From assembly GCA_001598975.1 (NCBI GenBank), contig BBXU01003057.1:18602-82601 (forward strand): DNA of 64,000 bases, read 5' to 3'. This stretch comes from Parachlorella kessleri. Its lineage: Eukaryota; Chlorophyta; Trebouxiophyceae; Chlorellales; Chlorellaceae. Below the pieces are notes generated by a model, which made no database searches, was not told where the DNA came from, and saw nothing but the letters and a program-made list of their open reading frames with translations. The position numbers and the translations under genes were made by a program. Position 1 is the stretch's first letter. Every line of letters starts with the position of its first letter. Positions 23,330 through 35,700 of the stretch are shown piece after piece.

Positions 23330-26300
23330 CTATGAGGCTGGCAGAAGCTCGCGCACTGCAAAGTTGGGGCGCACCAGTCCAGGAGCCATAGCCCGCCCTG
23401 TGACCGGAGACTGTGAGCTGCCCCTCTGCAGCCAAGCTGCCAGCGCCTGCCGCTCGTACGTGTATCCATCAGCGGCTATGACTGGGTCTGTCAGGCGCTT
23501 GCCCGTCAGGGCGCACACCAGCACTGCTGCCAAGGTGGCCGGTGGCATAGCACTCCCATGCTGCCCAGCACCTGCCGTGCTGCTTCCCAGGCCAGCCGGC
23601 GCGGTCATGGGACTTGTGACTGCTGCCGCAGGTGGTGCAGGGTTACTCACGGGCGGCTCCGGCTGTTGGCTGTGCTTGCCAAGGGTGATGCCGGGCAGGA
23701 GCAGCTCCAGCAAGGCCTGCAGCAGCCAGAGGGCAGACTTACATGAAGCCATCGGCAGTTGAAGCGGCGTGTGAACCAGGGCCCAGCAGGGTTGTGCACA
23801 CACTAACAAGACGAGCTTTGCCTTTTCTGTAAGTAAGCAGCTCGCGTGTCCTCCCTGGCTGCACATCTGTCCCCTCCATGCTGGCACGATGTCATCTTGC
23901 GTTGTCACACAGCCGCGCAGCTATGTCTACGGCGTGCTTGTGAAAGATGGCCATCCTGACCTGGTGCTCTGCCTCATGCTCGTCAGCTGCTGGGGCTGTT
24001 GACACCTCTGCAACCGCTGGCACAGGTAGGTCCTGCGGAGGTGCAGCCGCCGTGGCACCTAGCTCCAGTGGTGGTGCTGCTGCAGGAGTGGACGGCAGGG
24101 CTGCTATACCAGCCCGCCGAGTCTCAAGACCCTGCTGGCGTGCGGGAGTACCAGGGGCGTGCACAGCAGGCACAGCAGCGAGGGGGGGAATGGCGGGCGA
24201 TGCCTGCTTACTGCTGCCCGATGCAGCGAGCAGAGGAGGCAGGGAGCCTCCCCCTGACAACTGCGAGCCACTTGACGCAACGGCTGTTGCGTCGTTGAGG
24301 GGCCGTTCCAGCATGTCCCGCTGCTGGTGCTCCAGCTTCTGTAATGGCTTCTTCACTTTGGCTTTGCGACTAGGCTGTCCTTGTGCCGTTTTGATGGTTG
24401 CATCCAGGCGTTGCCAAGGCCCTGCTGCCTACATGCACTGCCCTGTCGTCCCCAGCCTCCTGCAGCACAGTGTGATCCGGTGCTGTAACGTGTGAAGTAG
24501 CACTGAAAACTCCATGGCCGTGGGAGACGGGGCCGCTGCACTCTGTGAAGGCAGCTGTTGTTAGCAGCATTGGAGACGTGGGCTCCACAACAGCACCCAC
24601 CGCCCGTGGTTCCCCACTGCTGCCCTGCTGAGCAGCTGCTGCTGGCGCAGTGGCTTGCTGCTGGCTGACTTGCAACGCCTGCTGCTTGGCCTGCTCCATG
24701 GCTGCCTTCTGCCGCTGGCGCTTGGCGGCCTTGGCTGCTGCCTTGCGCTGCGCGGCCTCCTCTTCCGCCAAAAGCGAGGCTGCAGCAGCCTACAGGCCAG
24801 GGCGATGGAACCCCAGTTCATTCCCGGCCTAGCTTTGTCGACTTGGAGCCGCGGGAAGGGACCTGGCAGAGGGGTGACAACCCCACCAGTACAGGGCCTC
24901 TCCACAGTTCGCAGGTGGCGGAGGTGCTTCAAATTTCATGACTGGAGACAACTCAGAATCACCCTTACCTCGGCTTGCAGCCCCGGACGCATCATGCCTC
25001 CGTTCTGCCGCAGCAGCTCATTAGCCCATGAGAGGAACTCCTTGAGATAAAGACCCGCCGCCTGCAAAGCCATGGCCATCACAATTTCAACACCTATATG
25101 CCTGGTTGCAAAAGTCTACAAGGCTGCAAAACTATTATGTTGAAGACTTGGGCCCCCTCTGGAAGGGAGCTCACGCACACACGGCCAGTGTCATGGTGTC
25201 CCACTAGCCAGCCAGTTAGGTGACCCCAAGGCTGTGGGCAAAGCCTGTGCCTAGCTTACGGCTCTGACTGGCGCTCATGCGAGGGATTATGAGGGCCCTT
25301 GCTGACCTCGCATGTGGGGTCAGGGCTGCTGAAGGCAAAGGCGGCTCCCACGGCAGCCTTCTCAAGCTGACCATCTTTCACCACCTCCTGCGCGGCAGTC
25401 TGCCCCGCGTCTCCTGCCTGCAGGTGTGCAGGCCATATCACTGCTGCCAATGGCCAGCGTCTAGCCACACATGACTGGTAACTAGGGCCACCAAAGGAGC
25501 ATCGCCAAGCACTGAGGTGTCAGGTACAACGGCCACCCGATCCTGGCCGGTACAGATTCCTTTGGAGAAGACTCCATGCGAGCGTCACAGGCAGCGGAAG
25601 CAGGGTCCACCCAAGACAAACGTGAACCATCATGCCCTATGCTGACCCTGACTGCAAGAAGGCAGTCGTGGAACACTAGCCAAAAAGGTCATATCCGCCT
25701 TTCGGGGCGAAGTTAGCACAAGTGCACACCCAGGTGATGATGTTATGGGTGCTTATCTTTGGTAGTGGTTGCCAACAGTGCTGATAGAGGAGAGTTAGGT
25801 GTCGTGCTCTGGGGCTTGCCTGATGCATGATCCAGTCACTTCTGTTACCTTGCCCTGCACAATCCATTGGATGGTGCCTAGTGCTTTCCATACTGACAGT
25901 AGCACGCACCTGCCTCAGCCCATCAAGCAATAAGGTCACATTGAGGATGAGGGCGCAGTGCTGCGCTATGGCATCCACGACAGGCCCCTGGGCCAGCTTG
26001 CCGCGAGCGGGGGCCCGCCGTGACAATTGTGCCGCCCGTGCCTGCTCCTTGATGTGGGTGAGCGCAGATGTAACTACCGTGCCAGCTGTCAGGTGGACCC
26101 TGTCTTGAAGCAGCAGCCGTTGGCACGCTGCTTTGCCCCTGCGGTGGAGAAGGCATGCATGACTCCCCATCAGGTGTGGGTACACATACAGTATCTGAAC
26201 ACTCAAGTGCAGAAACAGGCATTGCTGTCCGCAAGGGCCAGCCATGTGACATGCCACGCCACGGGCTAAGACCGGCTCAGGGTGGCAGCACAGCACGCAG

Positions 26301-29300
26301 AAGCTGAGCAGTGGGACATGAGGGAACATTCACACTATCTACAGCATCTCTTGAAGAGGCCGCTGTGGGACAGGTGTAAAACATCGCCATGCACAGGCTT
26401 CTGTTCACTGGACTGGCTCTTACCGCATTGCTGCGGCAAGGATGCGAAACGCCACCGAATGAGGCAGCACGGTCGCATCGCTGGTGGTCATCCCCGCCAA
26501 TATTAGCACTTGTTCATAAAGATGGGGGTATGCATCCAGCATGATCTCCCCCTGCCCACCCTCCATATCAAGCAGGGCTTGGGTGCAGATCGCTACCCCA
26601 AGGCTGAGGTCAAGGCTTGAAGAGTACTGCAGGCAAACAAGGGCTGGTGCTTTCTGCATCGCTGGGTAGTACAACGACCTCTGTGCCTCCTTGTACACCC
26701 CCATGCGGTCCTCGTTCACCACCGCCGGCGGCAGCCGTGATCTTCCAACCACAGCAATCAAGCGCCTCCAGCAGAGCCCACCCAGCAGAACTGCACGCCA
26801 AGCAACGCACCTTGGCGCGCAGCGAGTCCGCTCTGTTGTCAGGTAGCATGCGGGACGTTGCACCCATCTGTTCAGGTGCACCCTCCATGCCCTCCACCCC
26901 AAGGCTGGAATCCACAAAGCCGACCTCCCGCCGTGGCTGCTCCGCTATTCGCCCGCTTCTTGACTGCCCTGGTGAGCTGCTGTGAGGAGGGGCCAGGCGC
27001 GCGTACTGTTCTAGCTCCTCGAGGGTGATCAGGCTCGCCAGCTGCCCTCGGGCATCTGAACCTGCGCACGAGAGTGCACTGGCACGTGAGTGGTACAAGT
27101 GGTGCTGCACAGACAACTACTGACGGAATACAAACACACTCTTGATGGAAAGCACTGGCTTTCCAATGCCACCTGCTAAACCACGCCTGGCGCCTTCTGC
27201 ACTGCCAACAGTGAGGCACCTTGTGGCCAAGAAGCGGCGCCTTGCCGGCAAGCAGTCCCTGAGATTGCGAAGGCTGTACACCCAGCGTACTGCAAGGCGT
27301 ACCAGCAATTCTCTGAGGTTGTCAGGACTACATCACCTTGGATGTCCACGGTGGCAAAGCTGCCCAATTCGCCGCCACGACTGTTCCAGCTGTATATGGA
27401 CCACAACACCAACCATGTCACGAACCCCTTAGATTTTGTACCTAGCCCCTCACCTGACCCGGCACGCATATAGAGCTCGCCCAGCGCAGAGAGCGCACGG
27501 GTGGCCACAGCACGCAGAATATCTTGCAGCCCGCCCGCCCGGGCTCTGCCCTGCACAACACAGCAACCACCACTGAGTCTCTACTCGTCAGCTCCCATGC
27601 CAATCCTAGCCCTCCCCGTATCCCACGCATCGACGACTCCACCAGTGGCCTGCTGTGCACCCGGACTGCAGACTGCAAGTCCTACTTGTAGTCGGGTGCT
27701 GCTGCCAGGCCTTATGCCGACCCTTGCAGTTGCTACCCACGCCAGAAATCACAGGTAGAAGCAAGCCACGCCGCCGTCCACACACCTCCGCTCGAGCCCT
27801 GACTTCCAGCGGCGCCTGGCAGCTCCAAGATCTGCTAGGGTCCCACCGTGAGGCCCGGAGAAGTGCCTTGATGCCGCCTGCCCTCAGAAACTCCTCCCTG
27901 GCTTGCTTGCTTCTCCAGATCGCCAGCTCCAGCACTGACAGGCACATGCACAGGAGCTGCCACCAGCCAGGGTGGCCGCTGCAGGCAGAGCAAGAGCGCA
28001 TTCCGAAACAATTAGATGGGGCAAACTTGGGTTCTTGCAGCGGCAGCATCGACTCTAAGGCTGCAGGAGAGGTAGGAAGGGGCTGAAGGGGTAGCCTGGG
28101 CTGTTCCATGTGACTGACAGCGATTGGGGCCTGTCTATCTCATTTTGGAAGGCCCAGCAGGCCAACCACCGCGTTAATAGGCCCAAAGTCTCGCCCCCAC
28201 GAAAGGCAAGAAAGTAAGCGCAGACCACCAAGTCTCTGGTAGGTCGGGGCTGCGCAGGACCTCCAGCCTAGCTTGCCCGGCCCTTAAAGCACAAAGATGA
28301 CAGCCTAGAACCCTCCCACACCGCAAACCCACGCAAAGCCTCACTTGTCAACATACGCTTCCGCCACGCGACAAAGCGGCAGATCGTGCACAATGTTCAG
28401 CAGCTGTTGGCAGCCACCAGCGGAAGTGAGGGCAGCCGCGGCCTCCTGCACAGCACAACGAAGTCTGCATTCTTGATGCTGGCTGTACGGAGTCCTTCAC
28501 AAAAAGCCAAGCCCACCCTGTCTTATGCTTGCTTCCGGCAAGCGCCTAAGCAGCAGGGTCTGGCAGTAAAGTCTAGCAGTCAATGACGGCTGGCACTGAC
28601 AGTATACCCAGTGTACTGCAAGGTGTAACAGCAACAAGGCGACAGCTGGCGGCCGCCAAGAAAGTATTTCGACCTTCCCAAGCTGCGAGTCACCACACGC
28701 CCCACACGACTGCTGGCTCACAACCCCATCTTGCACGTCTCACTCCAAACCATGTGTGGCCCTGCGTACTCAGTGACACCTCACACCCAGGCTCAGACCC
28801 TTCACAACACCTATCTGCCAATGCACATTGACACCTTTTAATGAAGGTGCATCGCCTAAGGCTGTGGTTGCTGCTCACCTTGGAGACCACAAGGGCAGTG
28901 ATAAGGCATTCAGCAGCCTGGCATAGGCAGCGGCACTTGGAGTCAACCAAAGCGTCCGGAAAGTTGTTGTCCTCAGAAACTCCCGCCAGCAGCACTGCCA
29001 GTAAGACATGGGTGCCTGCAGAACCAAGGCAGGAGCGTGGAGGTGTGGGCAAAAACCGCTGACTACTGGCAGCCCAGGGAGAGTTATACCAACCAATAAC
29101 CGAGCCCGCATGGCCGTGAGCACCAGTGCATAACACAATGAGATACGCCAGCACCCCCCATGCTAGCAAGGATGCATGTGACGGTAAGGTGATATGGAAA
29201 TTCATGCACAGTTTGGCGACAGAGGGCATAAGCTGAAAAGGGGATAGCAGGGCCCGAGGCACGGATATGTTTGGTATGCCATGCACATATGTCGACTGAC

Positions 29301-32300
29301 TGGTGCTGTTCAAGCATAGCATGCCAGTACTGGTACAGCCCACCTCCCCTGGTGCCCGCTATGCAGTGGCAAATCCCCTATTGCACAGCATGGCAGGCAC
29401 ACAAACCCACCGAGTCCTCTAGCTTGACTGCTCTTGGCAAAGGTTACAAAACGCAGAAATGACTGTCGGCTAGCACAGAAGGAAGAGGTATGGGTGGCTG
29501 TGTGGCAGGTGCCCCACCTCACCTTGCCCCTCAACAAATGCCGCCAGCTGCATGCCTCTACAGAGGAACACGTGCAGGCTCCTTAGCAGCTCTCTGAGGG
29601 CCACCAACAGCTGAGGCTGCACTCACCAACAACTCAGCAATGCCTGGTTTATAACCTACAGAGAGGGTAGCTGGCTACAGACAGATTTATTGCAAACTGC
29701 ACCATGGCAAGAATGAGACCAAAGCAGATATATTGACCTGCACTTACGAGGCAGATTTGCATGTGTCTACTGTGGATGTGTCTACTGTGTACTAAGTGTA
29801 GACCAAAGCCCCAGGCCAATGCCCTGGGCGCTACATTCACCGGCCTCGCTCAGCGACTCTTTCCGGCAGCGGAACCTTCAGGTGGGCCCCAGCCCCATGC
29901 ACAAGCCCTCTTGAGTTCATTCAGTCGTGCACAGCTCACCCCTTACTCCTTCTCTTTTCACACTGCCGCTCACAATAACATGTGCAGGGCATCCCGCTGC
30001 ACCCACCTGACCGGCCTCGGCATCTGCACCAGCAATGGCCTCTGCAGGGAGCATGCTGGGTAGGCTGCCTTCACCTTCTCCGGCAGCCGGGGTTTCTGAT
30101 GTCTTTCTGACAAAGGCAAACCTACAACGTAGGGACGCAGGTGGTTGGGCGGCACAAGACCTACTGTGGGTCAACCACGGCACATTCCTGGCTGCCAAGA
30201 CCACCTTGAAGACACACAAACTGTTAGTAACAGGCCCATACCCTCCAGTCAGAAAGTCAGTTGCCAGTCACCTGCGCAAGAGGAAGTCTTTACAGTTCCC
30301 CATGAACCTTCCGCTAGGGGGTAGGCTTCCTTCGCCTTCTCCAGCAGCAGCCGGGGGTTCTGATCCTTTTCCGACAAAGACAAACCTGCGACCAAGCGTG
30401 CAGGTGATAAACCGAAGCCCACTTTCTATCTGCCACAGCCAGGTCCTGGCTGCAAAGACCAATCGTTGGATGCAAGCAGTTTTGTTGTTCCAGTCAGCTA
30501 AACAGCAGTTGCCTGCGCAAAGAACGCCTTCAGAACGAGGTCTTCCTAGCACGACAAACCCTCCGATTACCCTGCATCACATCGTGCCACTGTCCGGCAT
30601 CCCACCTGAGTAGCCGCTGCACCAGTTGCACATTACACAGCATGACAGGTTTCCTGTCCAGCATGCTCAGCAGCTCCCCCGGTGGGGCACCCAGGGACCG
30701 CTCCCTGGCAATGAGCCGCTCTGGCAACAGATGCAGCCTGCCAGCGCTTAGCAGGAACATGCGCTCCACCTCCGGGCTTGCCGAGCTGCAGGCGGCTGCA
30801 GAAGTCGGGGAGGGATGCCACCCGGTGTACAAGGCGCATTCATCATATATTCAGTCAATCATGAATGCAAGCATTGACTCATCCAATCATGGCAAAGGGT
30901 GGCCAGGAAGTGTAGTGATGCAGTGTAGGAGTGAACCGCATGCCAATGCCCGGAGCCCAGGCCCGCTCTTAAAACTTCCAGCCCCTGCGCATCTCTTCCC
31001 CACTTCACCAGCAGCTCCTGGCCTCAGGTTGCCTTTACGTGATAGACTGTGCACGACACGCACACTGCAGCAGTCAAGCACAGCCAGAGGCATGCCTGCT
31101 CCGTTGAGGAGCCCAAAGCGCAGCTTACCAAGGGCTTCCCTGGCTGCATGGAACGCTGAGGTGATGATTGGCGGTAAGTCTGCCCGTCCTGGTGCCATGA
31201 CTGTTGCGGCCAGCATTAACGTTGCCCTAGCGGTGCACAGACAGCTGTGCCAGCACAACTCTTGGCTCGCTTCCTCAGGAGGGCAGTCTGCAGGGGGCCG
31301 GCGCCAGCTCGCCGCGCAACCCCAGACCGCCTGGAAGAAGTCTGCAACAGCAGGAGGGCCCAACAATCTTGCTTTTCAGATCGACACAGGCTTCACTACG
31401 TTGGTGGAAATGAAGCAGGCCTGGGGCAGATGGCCCCAATCAGGGGACCTGTCAAACTCACCTCCCAAGCGGTAGGACTGGAGAAGTAGCCATCAACAAT
31501 GCTCAAGGGACTTCCTTAGCCATGTCATGGAAACACCTGAAATATTGCAGTATGGCTATATAACCTCAACCCCACTGCCCGTCCGGTCGACTGCTGAATA
31601 GATATAATACACTCACAGTGCCTCACCCGTTGTTGAGTCACAGTCTGCCTCCCAGGCTACTTGGTGGCCAACCATGCTTGTCAGGAGATCTAACCCACAC
31701 CATAGCGCAGGGCTGCCAACCTCGGCGCGCAAGGCTGGCTCCCTGTCAGCTGCCCGCACCAGCTTGGCGAGCACCCGCAGCCCAGTACTCCGGCAAGCTC
31801 CTTCGTCTGTTCCCTCATCAGAGAGTCTGCAGCAAGAGGAAGTGTGGGAGGAGCCTCCCATCTGCTATTGTTTGGGCTTAACACAAGCTGCAGGGGCAGC
31901 AATATGACAGCTCTCCCTCGCAGGCTTGCTAGACTTTGCTGCGGAGCCGCCCAAAGACACTGAGCCACCAATTGAAGCAAGCTCTGCACCATCCGACTAA
32001 ACTACAACCTTGAGCAGGGCGACAGGGTAGGGACTGCACAGCCATGACATACCGTTTCAGGCCAAGTACCACAAAACTTGGCAGGGCCTCCGGTCCGTAG
32101 GCGCCGCGATTCTCACGCAAGCGTGGCAGCAGCTTGGCGAATAGGGTCGCACATCGGCGTGCGTACAACGTGGCCTCTTCAGGGTCGGCTGCAGATAGCT
32201 TAGAGAAGAAGCTCACCGCCAGGTCCGCTAGCACTCTGCGCTTTGCCAAATGGGGCGCAGTCTCCGCCGTATCCAGGATCCTAGCCCCTGCAACAGAAAA

Positions 32301-32426
32301 TTTCTGACGCATTAAAGTATAGCCCAAGGGTGACCGATCAAACATCATGATCATGGGGCTCCCTTGGACGAGGTGAGGGGCTGCCACACCTGGGCACAGT
32401 GCTCTGAAAACTTCCTCCACCGACAT
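23330..32426 (-). CDS. Paralogue B: helical-repeat U-box protein with exon duplication and apparent frameshift
   Basis: B has the same plan as A and starts MSVEEVFRALCP. Exons: 32426-32390, 32287-32053, 31826-31627, 31341-31129, 30795-30606, 30385-30272 (6a), 30121-30007 (6b), 29616-29523, 29015-28879, 28445-28345, 27978-27786, 27550-27454, 27055-26811, 26626-26424, 26138-25910, 25417-25307, 25061-24969, 24789-23961, 23716-23330. Exon 6 is present twice, and 6a has symmetrical phase 2-2, so it can be included or skipped without changing frame. Exon 17 is 829 nt, one more than a multiple of three. Its N-terminal half (AEEEAAQRKAAAKAAKRQRQ) reads into a TAG at 24370, while the KKPLQKLEHQQRDM half is in another frame. 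The U-box exon itself is intact (GKRLTDPVIAADGYTYER). Either an extra small intron repairs the frame, or the product loses its U-box, or the base is a sequencing error. Confidence 0.78.
30007..30385 (-). repeat. Tandem duplication of exon 6 in paralogue B
   Basis: Exons 6a (30385-30272) and 6b (30121-30007) are almost the same length (114 and 115 nt) and encode F(V/A)FV-x-K-x-SE-x-PAA followed by GEGEGSLP. A, D and E have one such exon. The intervening intron is 150 bp. Confidence 0.75.
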
Positions 32427-32715
32427 GCTGCATATTTGAGCTTGAACTGGGCTGGCCTTGGTGTTCTGCATGGCCATGAACTTGACAAGGTTGGCGCCCA
32501 GTGACTAATCCTGACCACCTTGATCCCTCCGAGGCAATACTCATTGGTCTGGACAGGCCTCTCGGTGGCAACCCGCAATTTCAGCTGTGTGATCTACAAG
32601 GTATCACAAGGTGGCATTGCCTGGCTTTCAGCTGTTTGCGCCAAGGCCGCTCCACGCCTGCCTTGGACTTGAGCCTCCAACGGGGGCCAGCACTCTTGTG
32701 TCCCCCAGGGACAGA
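32427..32715. promoter_or_regulatory. Head-to-head promoter region of paralogues B and C
   Basis: Only 289 bp separate the start codons of B (minus) and C (plus), at the inversion point of the array. It contains the 18-bp element shared with A (32493-32510). The 5' UTRs of B and C must lie here, so the promoter is probably bidirectional. No TATA box is obvious. Confidence 0.55.
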
Positions 32716-35700
32716 ATGGACGTCAGTGAGCTTTATAGATCGTATAGGAAACTCCTGCCAGGTGCGCTTGCACGCGCTCGCAGGTTGCAGAGCTGTGCCC
32801 GTGACGCAGTTCAGCACGCTCGCACTGCCTTGGCTACCTAGCCGTTCTGCTAGGTTTCTCAGCGGTACGCACCATGGCCACGCACTGACGGTAGGATAAG
32901 GGTTGAGAGTAAGAAGGTGTGCCGGGCCGTTAGTGGGTTCAGTGATCAAGGCAAGGAGCAGTGCAACCGAAGCAAACAGCCCCCAGTGTCCCTGCAGGGA
33001 GCGCGCCCACAGTTGTGGAGGATGATTCTGGCCGGGTATGCCCGGCTGCTGAGGCCCTGATGACGGAGATCCTGGAGCTGAATTTCAAGCTATCCCAGGA
33101 CGACGCCCCAGGGATGTTGCACCTGGCAGAGGACTGTGCACGCCTACTGGCCCAGCTGCCGCCATGGTTGGGCTTGGACGCGGAACAGGAAGAGTGGGAG
33201 AGCATAAGAGCTGAAGCGCTGCCCAGCTTCATCTGGCTGGGACTGATACGTTTTGGGTGAGTCATGCCAAGAAAGCCTGCTATCAAGGCAGGAGACAGTG
33301 CGGAAGCTTTCGCGACCGCATTTCATGTTATGCTGCTGGGTTGACCTGCCTCCATATGCCTGCATGCGCAGCTGGATCGTAGAACTGTAGGGGTGGTCCT
33401 ACCCCAAGTGTGCAGCCATGCCTTGCAAGACAATTGTCCTTTCAGGATACCCCCGGCTGGAAGCGGAATTTCACCATCACGGCTTCTCTGGGCCCCGCTG
33501 CGCGTACTGGGGCGCCTGGTGGCAGCGGCGACAGCACAGGAGGACCTGCGAAGCGCGGTGGGCTTTCCGGCGGTGTGGTGCGGCGTGGACCTCATCAAGA
33601 ACGTTCATGCACTGCGACCTGAGTGGATGCCGGGTCCAAATGCCTTACAGGGTGAGTCAGCAGAGGTCGCCTGTGTTCACGGCCCTAGGCAACACCCACT
33701 GCAGACACGTATCGGGAAGGGAACATATATTGACCGTGAGATGCAGAAGAGGTAGAAGGGTTGATCTGCTTGGCCAGGTGAAGCATTGTGTGCCCGCTTT
33801 GCTGGGCTTGGAGCTATGTATTTAGGCCGCGTTTGTTTCAGTCTAACAGCTCATGGGTCTGCACGATGACAGCATGAGAGGCAGCCACGCTTCTTGCTCC
33901 TGCGGTCACAGCGTCCCTCATAAGCAAGGCATGCCCCAGGTCCTCGGGGCCTATTACACAAGCATTGCTGCAGGTGACTCACCTCATCGCCGCTCCTTCT
34001 GGTGCCGCAGAGTTTACCGACTCGCTGGCAGTCGACAACCACCCCTCGGCACCTACCCATGATGTTGAGGGGGCGCACTGCCAAGCCAGTAGGCATGCAT
34101 GGCGTAGCTGCCTGCTTTCGGCCCAAGCTGAGCTGGCAGTGCACGGGCCTAGCACAATCACGAAGAATAGGAACGTTTCAGTGGCTAGGCGGGTACCCAA
34201 GGCTGTCGTGGCGGCATTCGAGGCTGCCGTGGAAGCAGCCGGTGAGTCCGGTGGCACTTACTTCCACCTCACATGGCCACCTGCCCCATGTTGACAGGCA
34301 CTTGGACGTCAGGCTGTGGGGCGGGCGTGCACAAGTCGGAGCTCTTGCTGCAAGAGCTCTCTTGTGCGCGGTGACAGATGGAAAAGAAATCACATTACCA
34401 GGCCCTCGTGGGGTGAGGCTGTGGTGGGAGGCATGCAGGCAGGTCAGCTGTGCTTCACATGGGGGCGTCAACATGCGACATACAGCCTGCGCACACCATT
34501 CGTACGCTGGAATCCCAGGGTTGATCTAGTTCTCACTGGCAAGCATGCCCCCTTGCCTGCAGAAACCTGTTGTGAGAGCCGGACTCGTGTGGAGCTGTTG
34601 TTCCTGATAAGCACTGCGCGGCTGTCCTCGTTGACTCCGGACCTCGCCAGCCGGGTGGCGGCCCCGGCAGGCGAGCTGTGCCAGATGCTGGCAAAGATCA
34701 ACAGGGAGGACTTTATGCACTGCCACATCCGGGTGGTGCAGTGCCTGCAAATGTGAGTTACATCCACTAGATCAGTCCGCCCGCCTGCCGGGAGATGAGA
34801 CCACGCGGCCTGATTTGCGGTGTTGTGCGAGTGGGCGCTGACGCAGACAGGGTTGGACTCCGTATGTGCTGTTGGTGTTATCGGTGTTTTCTTTTTCTTC
34901 CCTGCCCCTTGTTGGGAGATGGTGGGAAGTGCGCATGGCAGCCCCAGTGTGGTCCTTCCCTTCTCAGGCTAGGCCTGGCGCGCCTGCTGTGGGCATTATG
35001 GCGTGCAGTGCCACGTTTATCAAAGGTTGTGCGGCACACATGCTGGAGGTTGTCAGCTGCACCCTTTCTAAGAGAAGCCCTGGTCGTGTTGGGCGGTTTG
35101 TGACCCTCATTTCCATCTGGTACAGCTGGAAATTGCACCTTGCCCCCTCATCAGAAAGCATTTCCTAATTGTTTGATCCCTATCGACAACACCTTTTGTA
35201 GCAGTACCAACTACTGCTGTCCCGCTTCTGCTTGTGCAGTTTCCTCTTTCCCACAGTATCGGGCTATCCAGGACAGGATACCCGGCGCGGCCCAGATTTG
35301 CTGGTAAGCGCGATATTGCTCCCATGCTGCAAGCTGTGTACACCCAGCTCCTGACCACCTCCTCAGCATACTCTGCAGCAGCTCGTGTTGTGTCTCTCTA
35401 CATTGCAGTGCTGGGTGCCTGGCCAGGGAGTCGACCTGCAGCATGTGTGTCGTCTCTCTATATCGGAGTGCTGGGTGCAGGGCAAGCTGTGTGACTCGCT
35501 GGGCAGGGCCCTGGGCAGCCTTCGGCTGTTCCTTGAGCTGAACATGCAGCTGGACACGTTCCTACACAAGGGTGGTGAGTGATGTGTTGGGCTGCCCTCC
35601 CCATGCAACCAGCCTCAATGTCACTGTCTTTGTTTCTGTGTGCCACAAACACCACACCGCACCCACCTGGTCGGAGCACCTCCTTGCCTTTAGTCTCCGT

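Noticed and set aside
13855..32426. Array repeats as transposons or a retro-duplicated family
   Set aside because: All copies keep their introns, and there are no terminal repeats, target-site duplications, poly(A) tails or transposase/reverse transcriptase motifs.
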